Origin: an uncultured Saprospiraceae bacterium
GTDB taxonomy: Bacteria > Bacteroidota > Bacteroidia > Chitinophagales > Saprospiraceae
Length of the DNA stretch: 64,000 nucleotides
Reading direction: 5' to 3'
Assembly (NCBI GenBank): GCA_937995755.1
Contig: CALKJD010000014.1
Span: forward strand, 23,586 to 87,585
Notes under the pieces: generated by a model
What the model was told of the DNA's origin: nothing
The model's database searches: none
The model's input: only the letters and a program-made list of their open reading frames with translations
Program-made: the position numbers and the translations under genes
Part shown: positions 7,933 through 17,689 of the stretch, in pieces
Position numbering within the stretch: the first letter of the stretch is position 1
Layout of the letters: the number at the start of each line of letters is the position of its first letter

Positions 7933-10385
7933 TCTATCAGTTTGATTCTCATTTTTTGGATGCGATCTTGTAACGATTCACTAGTTACCGTTTCTCTCAT
8001 TCTATCCACCATAATCGGAAATGCAAAAGGTGTTGCCTTATTGGGTCTTGTTATAATAATATTTTGATTTTGTATCCGCTCTAAGGTAGACCGCATTCTA
8101 TCTTCTTCTAGTTGAAAATACATCACTTCTTCATAGGCTTGGAGAATTAGTAAATTATTGGGTTCGTACTCTGAAAACATATCGAAGAACAATTGTGATG
8201 AAGATTGCAAATGCTTCGTACGTTTTTCAGCTCCAGGAAATCCTTTGAATACTAATCCTGCGATAGATGCGATATCTCGAAATTTTCTTCTAGCCATTTC
8301 TACTTCATTGGCACTACGGCTGATGTCGTCCATCAATCCATCTGTAGTAAATATGCTATGAGTAATGATGCGATCTACATCGATCTCTTTATCACTTAGT
8401 AATTCAAAGCCATAATCATTCATAGCAATAGAAAAACTGATAGACATCTGTTGTGAGATGCGATAGGCGATCAATGTGCTAAGTCCTTCATTGACAAATC
8501 TTCCTTCGTAAGGATACATAATGAGATGGTAGCCTTCTCTATCTTTAAAATATTCTACCAGAAATTCATTTTCTGAGGGAATATGCGATCTCGATTGCTG
8601 TAGGGTAATTAGAGGAGCGAGCATTTTGAGTTCTATACTTTTATAATCACCGCTATAGATTAAACTAATTTGATGTCTCAATTCTTCTGATAGTTGTGAA
8701 CTGAATTGCATTCTACCTCCGCCCCAGGATGGTGTTCTAGTTGTTTTCTTTTTAGATGCTCGCACTCGAACTTCCATGTTGCGGACTTTTACAATCTCTA
8801 GCGCTTTACCAGTAAACATAAATACATCGCCTGGACTAAGCGCTGAGATAAACCGCTCTTCTACTTGACCTATTCTCCCACCTTTTAGATATTTGACTTC
8901 CATCGTAGTATCACCGACGATAGTACCTATAGACATACGATGTCTCGTGGCCGCTGATTTATTTTGGATATGGTATCTACCGTTGACAATGCCTACACGA
9001 TTATATTCATCGTACGCATCTAATGCAGCACCGCCACTATGTATAAATGCAAGCACCCAGTTCCACTCTTCATCAGAAATAGAACTGAAGGCAAAAGTTT
9101 TTCGTACTTCAGAAAATATCTGATCTGGCATGAAGCCATCGGACAAACTAAGCGTTACGAGATACTGAGCAAGTACATCAAAAGACCGAATATATGGTTT
9201 TCTACTTTCGATATTATTGCGTTGGATAGCCCTTCGTAGCGCCGCACTTTCAAGTAGCTCTAAGGAATGGGTAGGGACAAAGTAAATCACACTCTCGGCT
9301 CCAGGACGATGTCCACTACGACCTGCACGCTGTAAAAATCTAGCGACTCCTTTTGGACTACCTACTTGTATAACGGTTTCTACTGGACGGAAGTCTACAC
9401 CTAGATCTAGACTCGAAGTACAGACTACGAGTTGCAACTTACCTTCATGAAGAGATTGCTCTACCCATTCTCTTTGAGATCTATCCATTGCACTATGGTG
9501 CATAGCCATGATCCCTGCAAAATCAGGATAGTATTCTAATATAGTTTGATACCAACGCTCACATTGATTGCGGGTATTGGTAAATAGTAGGGTAGTCTTA
9601 CTACTGATTATAACATCAACGACCTTATCCATCAGATGTAAACCTAAATGACCAGCCCAAGGAAGTTTATCTATTTCATCAGGAAGAATGGTTTGTATTT
9701 TTATCTTTTTCTTGATGGACGATTTGATGATTTTCCAATCTGGCTGCTGATCATAATGACCAAATAATATACTTGCAGCCTCTTCCATATTGCCAAGGGT
9801 TGCTGAGATTCCCCATATCTTTAGTTGAGGCCTGATAGCCTTGAGACGAGATAATGCCAGTTCTACTTGTACACCTCTCTTGGATCCAACAAGTTCATGC
9901 CATTCATCCGCTACTAAGACTTTTATGTTTTTAAATATGTCTTCATGGTGGCGCTGCGCGATCATTAAATGTAGACTCTCTGGCGTGGTTATTAATAGTT
10001 CAGGAGGATTCTTTTTTTGCTTGGCTCTATCACTGCTAGAGGTATCTCCAGTTCGTATTCCTATATCCCATTCTATTCCTAGATCATTGGCCGCACGTTG
10101 AGCTGAACTCTGTATCTCTTTTGCCAATGCTTTGATTGGAGTGATCCAAATTGCTTGTAATCCATTTTGTATGGGTAATCTATCTTTGCCTCGGTGCTCA
10201 GATAAAAATTCTATTAATATAGGAATGATGAGTGAGTAGGTCTTTCCAGATCCTGTAGCGGCATTTACAATTCCACTTTTGCCTTGCCAATATCTCTTCC
10301 AAGTATCTGTTTGAAATTTAAAAGGCTCCCATCCCTGATCAGAAAACCATTGTGTCGCTATATGTAGTTGTTCGGATCTTGTCAC
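7929..10385 (-). CDS. Ligase-associated DEXH-box helicase
   Basis: An 818-aa superfamily 2 helicase of the Lhr-like, ligase-associated family. Motifs seen: Walker A AATGSGKTYS (GSGKT 45-49), TPIKALAKEI (Ia), TTPES (Ib), DEWHEL near 158 (II), GISATLG (III), TSSLDLGVDF (V) and QRAGRSGHRPG (VI). A long C-terminal region follows, as in Lhr proteins. It probably translocates on single-stranded DNA and unwinds damaged or intermediate structures for the exonuclease and ligase encoded with it. The gene follows the ligase gene after a 75-base gap and overlaps pdeM by four bases. Length is normal and no key residue is missing. Confidence 0.94.
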   Translation of the reverse strand: MTRSEQLHIATQWFSDQGWEPFKFQTDTWKRYWQGKSGIVNAATGSGKTYSLIIPILIEFLSEHRGKDRLPIQNGLQAIWITPIKALAKEIQSSAQRAANDLGIEWDIGIRTGDTSSSDRAKQKKNPPELLITTPESLHLMIAQRHHEDIFKNIKVLVADEWHELVGSKRGVQVELALSRLKAIRPQLKIWGISATLGNMEEAASILFGHYDQQPDWKIIKSSIKKKIKIQTILPDEIDKLPWAGHLGLHLMDKVVDVIISSKTTLLFTNTRNQCERWYQTILEYYPDFAGIMAMHHSAMDRSQREWVEQSLHEGKLQLVVCTSSLDLGVDFRPVETVIQVGSPKGVARFLQRAGRSGHRPGAESVIYFVPTHSLELLESAALRRAIQRNNIESRKPYIRSFDVLAQYLVTLSLSDGFMPDQIFSEVRKTFAFSSISDEEWNWVLAFIHSGGAALDAYDEYNRVGIVNGRYHIQNKSAATRHRMSIGTIVGDTTMEVKYLKGGRIGQVEERFISALSPGDVFMFTGKALEIVKVRNMEVRVRASKKKTTRTPSWGGGRMQFSSQLSEELRHQISLIYSGDYKSIELKMLAPLITLQQSRSHIPSENEFLVEYFKDREGYHLIMYPYEGRFVNEGLSTLIAYRISQQMSISFSIAMNDYGFELLSDKEIDVDRIITHSIFTTDGLMDDISRSANEVEMARRKFRDIASIAGLVFKGFPGAEKRTKHLQSSSQLFFDMFSEYEPNNLLILQAYEEVMYFQLEEDRMRSTLERIQNQNIIITRPNKATPFAFPIMVDRMRETVTSESLQDRIQKMRIKLIE

Positions 10386-10460
10386 AGAGAATAAATAGAT
10401 TAGTACTAAGTTTAGTTTATTGATTTACAATATAAGAGAGTGGCTGCCCCTTATGTACAG

Positions 10461-12053
10461 CTAGCCATAAAGATCTAGCATTTTCTTGAGATCTGCGAGT
10501 GTGTTAGCTTCTTTTACGGGTTTGTCTTTTCGCCAGCGGAGCATTCTTGGAAACCGAAGAGAGATACCTGATTTATGTCTTTTAGATTCATTGATACCTT
10601 CGAAGGCTATTTCGAAAACAAGTTCTGGATTTACACTTCTTACAGGTCCAAATTTCTCTTTTGTATTCTTTCTTACCCAAGCAGTAATCTGATTAAACTC
10701 TTTATCAGTTAGTCCTGAGTATGCTTTAGTAAATGGTACTAATTGATCGCCATCCCAAACCGCAAAAGTATAATCGGTAAATAGGTTTGCTCGACGACCG
10801 TGGCCAGATTGTGCATATAGCATGACAGCATCGATGGTAAGTGGATCTACTTTCCATTTCCACCAATCGCCTTTTTTACGACCGATCTTATATTCAGAGT
10901 CAAGTCGTTTGATCATCAATCCTTCACTTAACAGGGATCTTGATTTTGCCCTTTCCTTTGCCGCTTCTTTCCAATCATTGACATCTACTCTTTCGGATAG
11001 TAAGCAGATTCCATTAGTAGGATGTGCTTCTAATAGTTGCTCCAGTAATTTTCTGCGATCTACCAGTGGTTGGCTTCTGATATCTTCTCCATTATATTCT
11101 AAAAGATCATAACACATGAGTACTATCGGCGCGGATTGCAGTATTTTTTTCGTTAAGTTTTTGCGGCCGATACGTGTCTGAAGTATATTGAAACTTAAAG
11201 GCATACCATCTTCAAAAGGAAGAATCTCTCCATCTAATACAGTGCCATTAGGTAATAGCTCAGCTAGAGGATGATACTCAGGAAATTTATCTGTAACGAG
11301 CTCTTCACCTCTTGACCATACAAATATTTCATTATCTCTTACGATGACTTGTCCACGGATACCATCCCACTTCCGTTCTAATTGCCATTCTGATACATCT
11401 CCTAGTTGTGATGTTTCACTCTCTACAGCATAGGCGAGATAAAATGGATAAGGTCTAGAGATATCATCTAGTGGATTTTCGCTTCTTATCAATTCTTCAT
11501 AGCTAATGGTATCTGGCGTCCAATTACCCATGAGTCTATGCGCCATAGCACTTTCTTCTTGCTCCTCATATTGCGCTACCGCTCTCATGATCAGTTTTTG
11601 AGATACTCCGATTCTGAATCCTCCAGTAATTAATTTGTTGAATACAAATCTTTCATTATAATCTAATCCAGACCAAGCTTCGAGGACTACTTTTTTCTTG
11701 TAGTCTTCTTCTTGCTTATCTAATGATTTGATAATGTCTATCCATTCTGTGAGCGTCTTGGTATGCTGCTGAGAAGGTGGAGGAAGCACTAAAGCTATAG
11801 TCTCTGCGAGATCACCCACGACATGGTAACTCTCTTCGAATAACCATAGTGGAACTTGCGCTAACTCTGACGCCCATACACGCATTAAACTTGTTTTGAC
11901 CGTTCTTTTAGGTCTTCTATGGCTGAGTATAGCAATCGTCCAAAGCTTATCTTTGTCGCTTGCTTCTCTTAGGTATGCGACGAGATATTCCACTTTTTTA
12001 AGTGTCTTAGTCGTCTGATCTAATTGATTAAATAGTTGGGCAAATCTCTTCAT
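10461..12053 (-). CDS. ATP-dependent DNA ligase
   Basis: A 530-aa ATP-dependent DNA ligase. The nucleophilic motif I is ERKWDGIRG with Lys228. Other nucleotidyltransferase motifs visible are DGEILPF (III), EGLMIKRLDS (IV) and WWKWK (V). An N-terminal DNA-binding-like helical domain (about 1-200) and a C-terminal OB domain (about 430-530) complete the usual layout. It seals nicks with AMP transfer and is separate from the essential NAD-dependent LigA. It sits two bases after the exonuclease gene and before the helicase, the arrangement known for ligase-associated repair clusters. No truncation or missing catalytic residue is seen. Confidence 0.95.
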   Translation of the reverse strand: MKRFAQLFNQLDQTTKTLKKVEYLVAYLREASDKDKLWTIAILSHRRPKRTVKTSLMRVWASELAQVPLWLFEESYHVVGDLAETIALVLPPPSQQHTKTLTEWIDIIKSLDKQEEDYKKKVVLEAWSGLDYNERFVFNKLITGGFRIGVSQKLIMRAVAQYEEQEESAMAHRLMGNWTPDTISYEELIRSENPLDDISRPYPFYLAYAVESETSQLGDVSEWQLERKWDGIRGQVIVRDNEIFVWSRGEELVTDKFPEYHPLAELLPNGTVLDGEILPFEDGMPLSFNILQTRIGRKNLTKKILQSAPIVLMCYDLLEYNGEDIRSQPLVDRRKLLEQLLEAHPTNGICLLSERVDVNDWKEAAKERAKSRSLLSEGLMIKRLDSEYKIGRKKGDWWKWKVDPLTIDAVMLYAQSGHGRRANLFTDYTFAVWDGDQLVPFTKAYSGLTDKEFNQITAWVRKNTKEKFGPVRSVNPELVFEIAFEGINESKRHKSGISLRFPRMLRWRKDKPVKEANTLADLKKMLDLYG

Positions 12054-12055
12054 AA

Positions 12056-13108
12056 CTACGTCGTTGGAGATTTAGATTCTTCATTGGATTCTGTCGCTTC
12101 GCCATCCAAACTTTCACCTGTAAATTCGGTCTGCGCCGCTTCTGCATCTAATCCTTGTTCTTTAAGATATTCTGTATAGATTTTAGTGTAGCCATGTGTC
12201 ACGATTACTCGTTCGGCTTCTGTCTCTTTTATAGCGGTGTTGAGATCTTTCCAATCTACATGATCGGACAATACAAAACCTCGTTCAGCAGCTCTTCTTC
12301 TCCTTGCTCCACGCAAAGCCATCCATCCTGATGCGATTCCGATAGATAATGGTTTAAATTTTTTCATCCAAGCACTATTGATGGCACCTGGCGGAGCAAG
12401 TACTAAGTTGGATGTGTAATCCTTCACTGGTATCTCTTGACTTACACGAGTAGTTTCTGGTAATTTGATTCCTTGATTTCGGATTACTTCATTGATGTTT
12501 TCTACAGCGCCATGCGTATATATTTTTCCAATAGACGTATCTAGACCGTTCAAAATGCGTTGAGCTTTTCCTAATGAGTATCCAGTAATAAAAGTGACTT
12601 TACCTTCTGCAGCATTGCTTCGCCACCATTGATTGATATCGTCAAATATCTCTTGCTGAGGTTTCCAATCGTATATCGGCAATCCAAAAGTAGATTCGGT
12701 AATAAAAGTATTGCACTTGACTGGTTCGAATGCTTCAGATATGCCATCGTCTTCTAACTTAAAATCTCCAGAAGCGACCCAAGTATCACCTTTATACGAA
12801 GCTCTGATTTGCGCAGATCCAATGATGTGCCCAGCAGGATGAAATGAAAATTCTACACCATTGATATTGATGCTTTTACCATAAGCTATAGTCTGTATCT
12901 TGATGTTGCCTAATCTGTACTTAATAACAGGAGCGGCACTCTCGGTAGCCAGATAGGATTTATGTCCCCACCGAGAATGATCTGCGTGGCCATGAGTGAT
13001 TAATGCCTTATCCACTGGGCGCCACGGATCTATGTAAATGCCTGCCTTTTCGCAGTATATCCCTTTTTCTGTAAATCTAAGAAGATCATTTGTCCTTGTG
13101 GTTTGCAT
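12056..13108 (-). CDS. Ligase-associated MBL-fold DNA exonuclease
   Basis: I place the start at ATG 13108 (MQTTRTNDLLRF, 350 aa). The open frame extends to 13171, but the extra 21 residues look unrelated to the family. It is a metallo-beta-lactamase/beta-CASP nuclease. Zinc motif HGHADHSRWG (39-48) is followed by PAGHIIGSAQI, ASGDFK and, near the C-terminus, LSDHVDW and VTHGY. Relatives act as SNM1/Artemis-like exonucleases that trim DNA ends. It is the first gene of the repair cluster, two bases before the ligase gene. The last 25 residues are rich in Glu, Ser and Thr and probably disordered. Confidence 0.9.
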   Translation of the reverse strand: MQTTRTNDLLRFTEKGIYCEKAGIYIDPWRPVDKALITHGHADHSRWGHKSYLATESAAPVIKYRLGNIKIQTIAYGKSININGVEFSFHPAGHIIGSAQIRASYKGDTWVASGDFKLEDDGISEAFEPVKCNTFITESTFGLPIYDWKPQQEIFDDINQWWRSNAAEGKVTFITGYSLGKAQRILNGLDTSIGKIYTHGAVENINEVIRNQGIKLPETTRVSQEIPVKDYTSNLVLAPPGAINSAWMKKFKPLSIGIASGWMALRGARRRRAAERGFVLSDHVDWKDLNTAIKETEAERVIVTHGYTKIYTEYLKEQGLDAEAAQTEFTGESLDGEATESNEESKSPTT

Positions 13109-13251
13109 ATCATAATAACAAGAAGTGCGTATGCTTGTTCGATTTCTAGAAATAAAAGAAATCTCCTTCACGTATCGGCAACCAATATTTATTTTTAATG
13201 GGTTGTGGACTTATGTATGCTTGTAGCTTCCTCAATCGAATATAAAATAAA

Positions 13252-13274
13252 AAAGGCTCCATTACAGAGCCTTT
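13252..13274 (-). terminator. Rho-independent terminator after corA
   Basis: An 8-bp stem AAAGGCTC/GAGCCTTT with a 7-base loop. On the minus strand it runs into TTTTTATTTTATATT. It ends the polyamine-PPK2-corA operon. Confidence 0.85.
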
Positions 13275-13295
13275 CATAAATTTATCTTCGCGATA

Positions 13296-14348
13296 TTATA
13301 ACCATTTTTTTCTTTTAAACCACCATAACATTCCTAAAGTAATTACAACCATGGCTACCCATAGCATATAATATCCATTCCTATATTTAAGTTCAGGAAT
13401 CACTTCGAAGTTCATTCCATATAATCCTGTGAGAAAAGATATTGGGACAAATATGGCTGTGACAATAGTTAAAAATTGCATGATCTTATTCATCTTCAAG
13501 CTGATCTCAGAGAGATAGAGATCTTGCAAACCTCCAAGGATATCTCTTAGGGTGTCTGTGCTTTCGGCCACTTGGATTGTATGATCATATACATCTCTTA
13601 AGTAGGCTTCAGTACTCGGATCTATAAGGTTAGATTCGGATCGTATAAACTGGTTGAGAGCTTCTCTTAGAGGTACTACAGATTTTCTAACCTTTATAAG
13701 ATTAACTTTAGTTTCTTGAATCTCTCCCTTGTTAATGGCATCTACATCATTACTAATCGTATCTTCTATTTCTTCTAAAGTTTCTTCGATTTTGTCAATG
13801 ACACTAAAATATCTATCCACGACTACATCAATCACGGCATAGGTAAGATAATCAGATCCTCGTTGTCTAATGCGACCGCTACTATTGGCTATTCGATCTC
13901 TTAATGGTTTGAAAATATCATCCTCATGTTCTTGAAAAGAGAGTACAAACCCTTTGCCGAAGAAGAGTGATATAGTTTGCGTTTGAACTTCCTTTACCTT
14001 AGGGTCATAATCAAAAGCTTTGAGGGATATGAAGTGACCATTTTTATATTCAGTATATGAGGGTCGCTTATGTACATCTACTACATCTTCCATGGCTAAT
14101 GAATGAACGCCAAAACTTTCGGCGATCTTCTGCATAAGGTTGATATCATGTAGGCCTCGGATATCATACCACTGCACGATACTTTCGTTAGATTGGTGGA
14201 TAGGAAGTCGATCACTTCTTTCGTAGGTTTCTGATCGGTGATTACCTTCATTATATTCTACGTATGTGATTTTGACATCTATATCCGTCTTCTCTCCAGT
14301 ATATACGAGTGTACCTGGAGGAAGCCCTATCTTTCTTTTTTTACTCAT
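13296..14348 (-). CDS. corA: CorA-family Mg2+/Co2+ transporter
   Basis: A 350-aa CorA-type divalent cation channel. The long N-terminal cytoplasmic domain is followed by two membrane helices (about 289-309 and 325-344) with the signature YGMNFE at 310-315 and a basic tail KRKKWL. The start ATG overlaps the stop of ppk2 by four bases (14345-14348), so translation is coupled. It is the last gene of an operon that otherwise makes polyamines and handles polyphosphate. Mg2+, polyamines and polyphosphate are the main small counter-ions of nucleic acids and ribosomes, so their joint control makes sense; that link is inference. Confidence 0.94.
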   Translation of the reverse strand: MSKKRKIGLPPGTLVYTGEKTDIDVKITYVEYNEGNHRSETYERSDRLPIHQSNESIVQWYDIRGLHDINLMQKIAESFGVHSLAMEDVVDVHKRPSYTEYKNGHFISLKAFDYDPKVKEVQTQTISLFFGKGFVLSFQEHEDDIFKPLRDRIANSSGRIRQRGSDYLTYAVIDVVVDRYFSVIDKIEETLEEIEDTISNDVDAINKGEIQETKVNLIKVRKSVVPLREALNQFIRSESNLIDPSTEAYLRDVYDHTIQVAESTDTLRDILGGLQDLYLSEISLKMNKIMQFLTIVTAIFVPISFLTGLYGMNFEVIPELKYRNGYYMLWVAMVVITLGMLWWFKRKKWL

Positions 14349-15133
14349 CTACGTTGTTTTATTCGCTCGTCGTCATGTTGGCTACCTTTGGTAAATAGAC
14401 TGATAGCTACATTGTTTGGAGCCTTTACAAGTTTTGATTTATCTGTGTAATCGAATAAAGATAGAATATATTTCATAGCTTCTATTCTCATATATTCTCT
14501 CTCAGCACCTTTTACGATAACCCACGGTGATTTCTCAGAACTCGTTTTTTCGATCATAGCCTCTTTGTATTTTGTGAAATCAGCCCACTTTTCTTGCGCT
14601 GCAAGATCTACTGGACTTACTTTCCATCTTTCTAGAGGAGATTCTAATCGTTTTTTGATTCTATTTTTTTGAGCTATAGAATCTATTGAAAACCAAAATT
14701 TTACAAGAACGATACCATCGTCAATGATCATGTTTTCAAAGATTTCAACTTGATTGATAAATTGCTGATACTGAGTATCTGTGCAGAATCCCATAACAGG
14801 TTCTACTACAGCACGGTTATACCAACTGCGATCAAAGAATACCATCTCACCTGCATTAGGTAACTTCTTAATATATCGTTGGAAGTACCATTGGCCACGC
14901 TCTCTTTTAGTCGGCTTACCTAATGCGACAGCTTGATAGCGTTGCGGATTTAGAAACTGCGTAAATCTGGCAATAGCAGCTCCTTTACCGGCAGTATCTC
15001 TACCTTCAAAAATAATAGCAAGTCTTAGTTTCTTGTCACTAATATACTTCTGTAATTTGACGAGCTCTGACTGTAATAGAAAGAGCTCGTCAATATACTG
15101 ATCGTCAACTTTGTAATAATCTTCAATATTCAT
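14345..15133 (-). CDS. ppk2: Polyphosphate kinase 2 family protein
   Basis: Start chosen at ATG 15133 (MNIEDYYKVDDQ, 262 aa), ten bases after the upstream stop. A longer frame from 15166 would overlap that gene by 23 bases. Walker A is GRDTAGKGAAI (44-54), the lid region is KRERGQWYFQRY, and Walker B is FFDRSWYNRA (about 100). These are PPK2 motifs. PPK2 enzymes move phosphate between polyphosphate and nucleoside di- or monophosphates. The class cannot be set from sequence alone, but the length and single domain fit a class I or III enzyme. It is coupled to corA by a four-base overlap. Confidence 0.92.
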   Translation of the reverse strand: MNIEDYYKVDDQYIDELFLLQSELVKLQKYISDKKLRLAIIFEGRDTAGKGAAIARFTQFLNPQRYQAVALGKPTKRERGQWYFQRYIKKLPNAGEMVFFDRSWYNRAVVEPVMGFCTDTQYQQFINQVEIFENMIIDDGIVLVKFWFSIDSIAQKNRIKKRLESPLERWKVSPVDLAAQEKWADFTKYKEAMIEKTSSEKSPWVIVKGAEREYMRIEAMKYILSLFDYTDKSKLVKAPNNVAISLFTKGSQHDDERIKQRR

Positions 15134-15143
15134 AGATGTAATT

Positions 15144-16118
15144 CTACCAACCCAAAATCCATGCAAATACTAACGGCGCTACGATGGTCGCATCACTTTC
15201 GATTATAAATTTAGGCGTTTCAATTTCTAATTTTCCCCAAGTTATTTTTTCATTCGGAACGGCACCAGAGTAAGATCCGTAGCTTGTAGTACTATCACTG
15301 ATCTGACAGAAATAGGACCAACAAGGAATATGATCCATCTCTAAGTCCTGGTGTAACATAGGCACAACACAGATAGGGAAGTCACCTGCTATTCCTCCTC
15401 CAATCTGGAAAAATCCAACTCCATTTTTACCACCATTGTCTTGGTACCATTGCGAAAGTTCCATCATGTATTCGATTCCGCTTTTCATAGTACGAGGGTT
15501 AAGTTTTCCTTCGATACAGTATGAAGCAAAAAAATTACCACAAGTGCTATCTTCCCAGCCTGGTACTACGATCGGAATATTCTTTTCGGCAGCCGCAAGT
15601 AACCAACTATTTTTAGGGTCGATTTGATATTTATCTTTCAATTCACCACTAAGTAAAATTTTATAGAAAAACTCATGTGGTAATAATCGCTCGCCATTTT
15701 GATCTGCATCTTTCCACGCTTTAAATAAGTGATTTTCGATTCTACGCATTGCCTCTTCTTCCGGTATGCATGTATCCGTCACTCTATTGTAATGTTGGTC
15801 TAGTAACTCTTGTTCTTGTTCTGGAGATAGATCTCTATAATTAGGGATTCGCTTATAATGATCATGAGCTACTAGATTGAATACATCTTCTTCAAGATTT
15901 GCGCCTGTACAAGTAATGATATGCACCTTGTCTTGGCGTATCATCTCAGCTAATGATAATCCTAATTCTGCAGTACTCATAGCTCCGGCTAAAGTGATCA
16001 TCATCTTGTTGCCTTTGCTGAGTTGCTCTTCATAGGCTTTAGCCGCATCCACAAGTGAAGCCGCATTGAAGTGACGATAGTGGTGCTCTATAAATTTAGA
16101 AACAGGTCCTCTGTTCAT
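15144..16118 (-). CDS. Deoxyhypusine synthase-like protein
   Basis: A 324-aa member of the deoxyhypusine synthase family, with NAD-site motifs ITLAGAMSTAELG, TCTGANLEED, GGGIAGDFP and SGAVPNEKITWGK. The last places a lysine at 296 in the position of the catalytic lysine of eukaryotic deoxyhypusine synthase. Bacteria lack the eIF5A target, so bacterial relatives are thought to transfer an aminobutyl group to a small amine, giving products such as homospermidine. It follows arginine decarboxylase, agmatinase and the GNAT-nitrilase gene in the same operon, so a polyamine product made from putrescine or agmatine is likely. The exact substrate cannot be read from sequence. Confidence 0.9.
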   Translation of the reverse strand: MNRGPVSKFIEHHYRHFNAASLVDAAKAYEEQLSKGNKMMITLAGAMSTAELGLSLAEMIRQDKVHIITCTGANLEEDVFNLVAHDHYKRIPNYRDLSPEQEQELLDQHYNRVTDTCIPEEEAMRRIENHLFKAWKDADQNGERLLPHEFFYKILLSGELKDKYQIDPKNSWLLAAAEKNIPIVVPGWEDSTCGNFFASYCIEGKLNPRTMKSGIEYMMELSQWYQDNGGKNGVGFFQIGGGIAGDFPICVVPMLHQDLEMDHIPCWSYFCQISDSTTSYGSYSGAVPNEKITWGKLEIETPKFIIESDATIVAPLVFAWILGW

Positions 16119-16131
16119 GGTAATTAGTTTT

Positions 16132-17667
16132 TTAAGATTGATTAGTTTTTGTTAACTGAAAAATGTCTTTTCTTCGATCATGAAGATTTCTTACGCTACC
16201 AAATCGGTTCAGCTCTCGGAGTAGGTCAATATCTACATCTGCGATTAATGTCATTTCAGTATTAGGTGTAGCTTCTGCTTTGATGCCATTTGATGGAAAT
16301 GCAAAATCACAAGGTGTAAATACCATAGATTGAGCAAACTGAATATCCATGTTATGTACATTAGGAAGATTACCAACGCTACCAGCGATAGCCACGTAAC
16401 ATTCATTTTCTATGGCTCTAGCTTGCGCACAATGTCTTACTCTTGAGTATCCATTTTGTGTATCCGTTAAGAATGGTATAAATAAGATATCCATGCCCTC
16501 ATCTGCCAAGAGTCTGCTTAGTTCAGGAAACTCAGAATCGTAACATATTAAGATTCCAATTTTGCCACAGTCAGTATCAAATACTTTGAGTTCGGTTCCA
16601 CCTTGCATACCCCATACTTTTGCTTCGTCAGGTGTTACATGCAGTTTCTCATAGCGTTCTATTGTGCCATCTCTTTTACATAGGTAACCTACATTGTATA
16701 GTATGCCATCTCTCATCTCTGGCATGCTTCCAGAGATTATATTGATATTGTATGAGATAGATAGTTCTGAAAATTTCTGAACGATTCTATCAGTATATTT
16801 GGCTAACTCTCTGATGGCTTCCGACCCAGACATATGGTTGTTTTCTGCCATTAAAGGAGCATTGAAAAACTCAGGGAATAGGGCAAAGTCAGATCTATAT
16901 CCAGCTACTGCGTCTACAAAGTATTCTGCTTGTTGTAATAGATCTTCCAACTTCTTATATGGCCGCATTTGCCATTGGATCAATCCGATCCTAACAACGC
17001 TTTTTTTAGTAGCGGCTTTTTTGGTAGCACGTTGATAGTAGATGTTATCCCACTCGAGAAGTACCGCCACTTCATTAGAGTCTGTATCGCCATCGAGATA
17101 GCCTTTCATTACTTTGACAGGGTGGAAGTCATTAGATATTTGAAAGTTAAGCACAGGATCATTAATCTCTTTGCGTTTTACTTTTTCGATATATTCTTTT
17201 GGGGATAACTCATTAATATACTTATGGTAGTTGGGTATCCTTCCACCAAATGCGATTCCTCTTAAATTGAGTTGTTCGCATAGTTCTTTACGGTAATCAT
17301 ATAATCGACGTCCTAATCTCAAGCCACGAAACTCAGGCTTAATGAATACATCAATACCATAAAGCACATCTCCATTATCATTGTGCGAATTAAAGGAGTA
17401 GTTTTGAGTTATTTCTTTATACGTATGACTTTCCGAAAATTCATCATAATCTACAATTATAGAGAGTGCACAACCCGCCAGTTCGCCATTGATTTTGATG
17501 ACTACTTGTCCTTTTCCAAATTTGCTAATTAGTGATTGGATTTGTGACTCTTTCCAGTAAGACTCTGGCATGTTTTGATAAGCAAGAATCATAGCATCTT
17601 TTAACTCTGCATAGTCATCTATGCTAAGATACTTGAGCTCTATATTATCAATCTCTTCTATTTTCAT
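16132..17667 (-). CDS. GNAT acetyltransferase fused to nitrilase-type amidohydrolase
   Basis: A 511-aa two-domain protein. Residues 1-210 form a GNAT domain with the acetyl-CoA loop RGLRLGRRLYD (114-124). Residues 225-500 form a carbon-nitrogen hydrolase with the Glu-Lys-Cys triad visible as FPEFF (Glu266), YEKLH (Lys341) and LICYDSEFPE (Cys375). This fusion is a known family whose substrate is uncertain. In this operon it sits between agmatinase and the deoxyhypusine synthase-like gene. Nitrilase relatives include N-carbamoylputrescine amidase, so it may acetylate or deamidate a polyamine intermediate; that is inference from context. Confidence 0.92.
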   Translation of the reverse strand: MKIEEIDNIELKYLSIDDYAELKDAMILAYQNMPESYWKESQIQSLISKFGKGQVVIKINGELAGCALSIIVDYDEFSESHTYKEITQNYSFNSHNDNGDVLYGIDVFIKPEFRGLRLGRRLYDYRKELCEQLNLRGIAFGGRIPNYHKYINELSPKEYIEKVKRKEINDPVLNFQISNDFHPVKVMKGYLDGDTDSNEVAVLLEWDNIYYQRATKKAATKKSVVRIGLIQWQMRPYKKLEDLLQQAEYFVDAVAGYRSDFALFPEFFNAPLMAENNHMSGSEAIRELAKYTDRIVQKFSELSISYNINIISGSMPEMRDGILYNVGYLCKRDGTIERYEKLHVTPDEAKVWGMQGGTELKVFDTDCGKIGILICYDSEFPELSRLLADEGMDILFIPFLTDTQNGYSRVRHCAQARAIENECYVAIAGSVGNLPNVHNMDIQFAQSMVFTPCDFAFPSNGIKAEATPNTEMTLIADVDIDLLRELNRFGSVRNLHDRRKDIFQLTKTNQS

Positions 17668-17689
17668 TTGTTGTGTTTATGAAAGTAAC

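Noticed and set aside
13109..13171. Longer N-terminus for the MBL exonuclease
   Set aside because: The 21 extra residues do not resemble the family start; ATG 13108 fits better.
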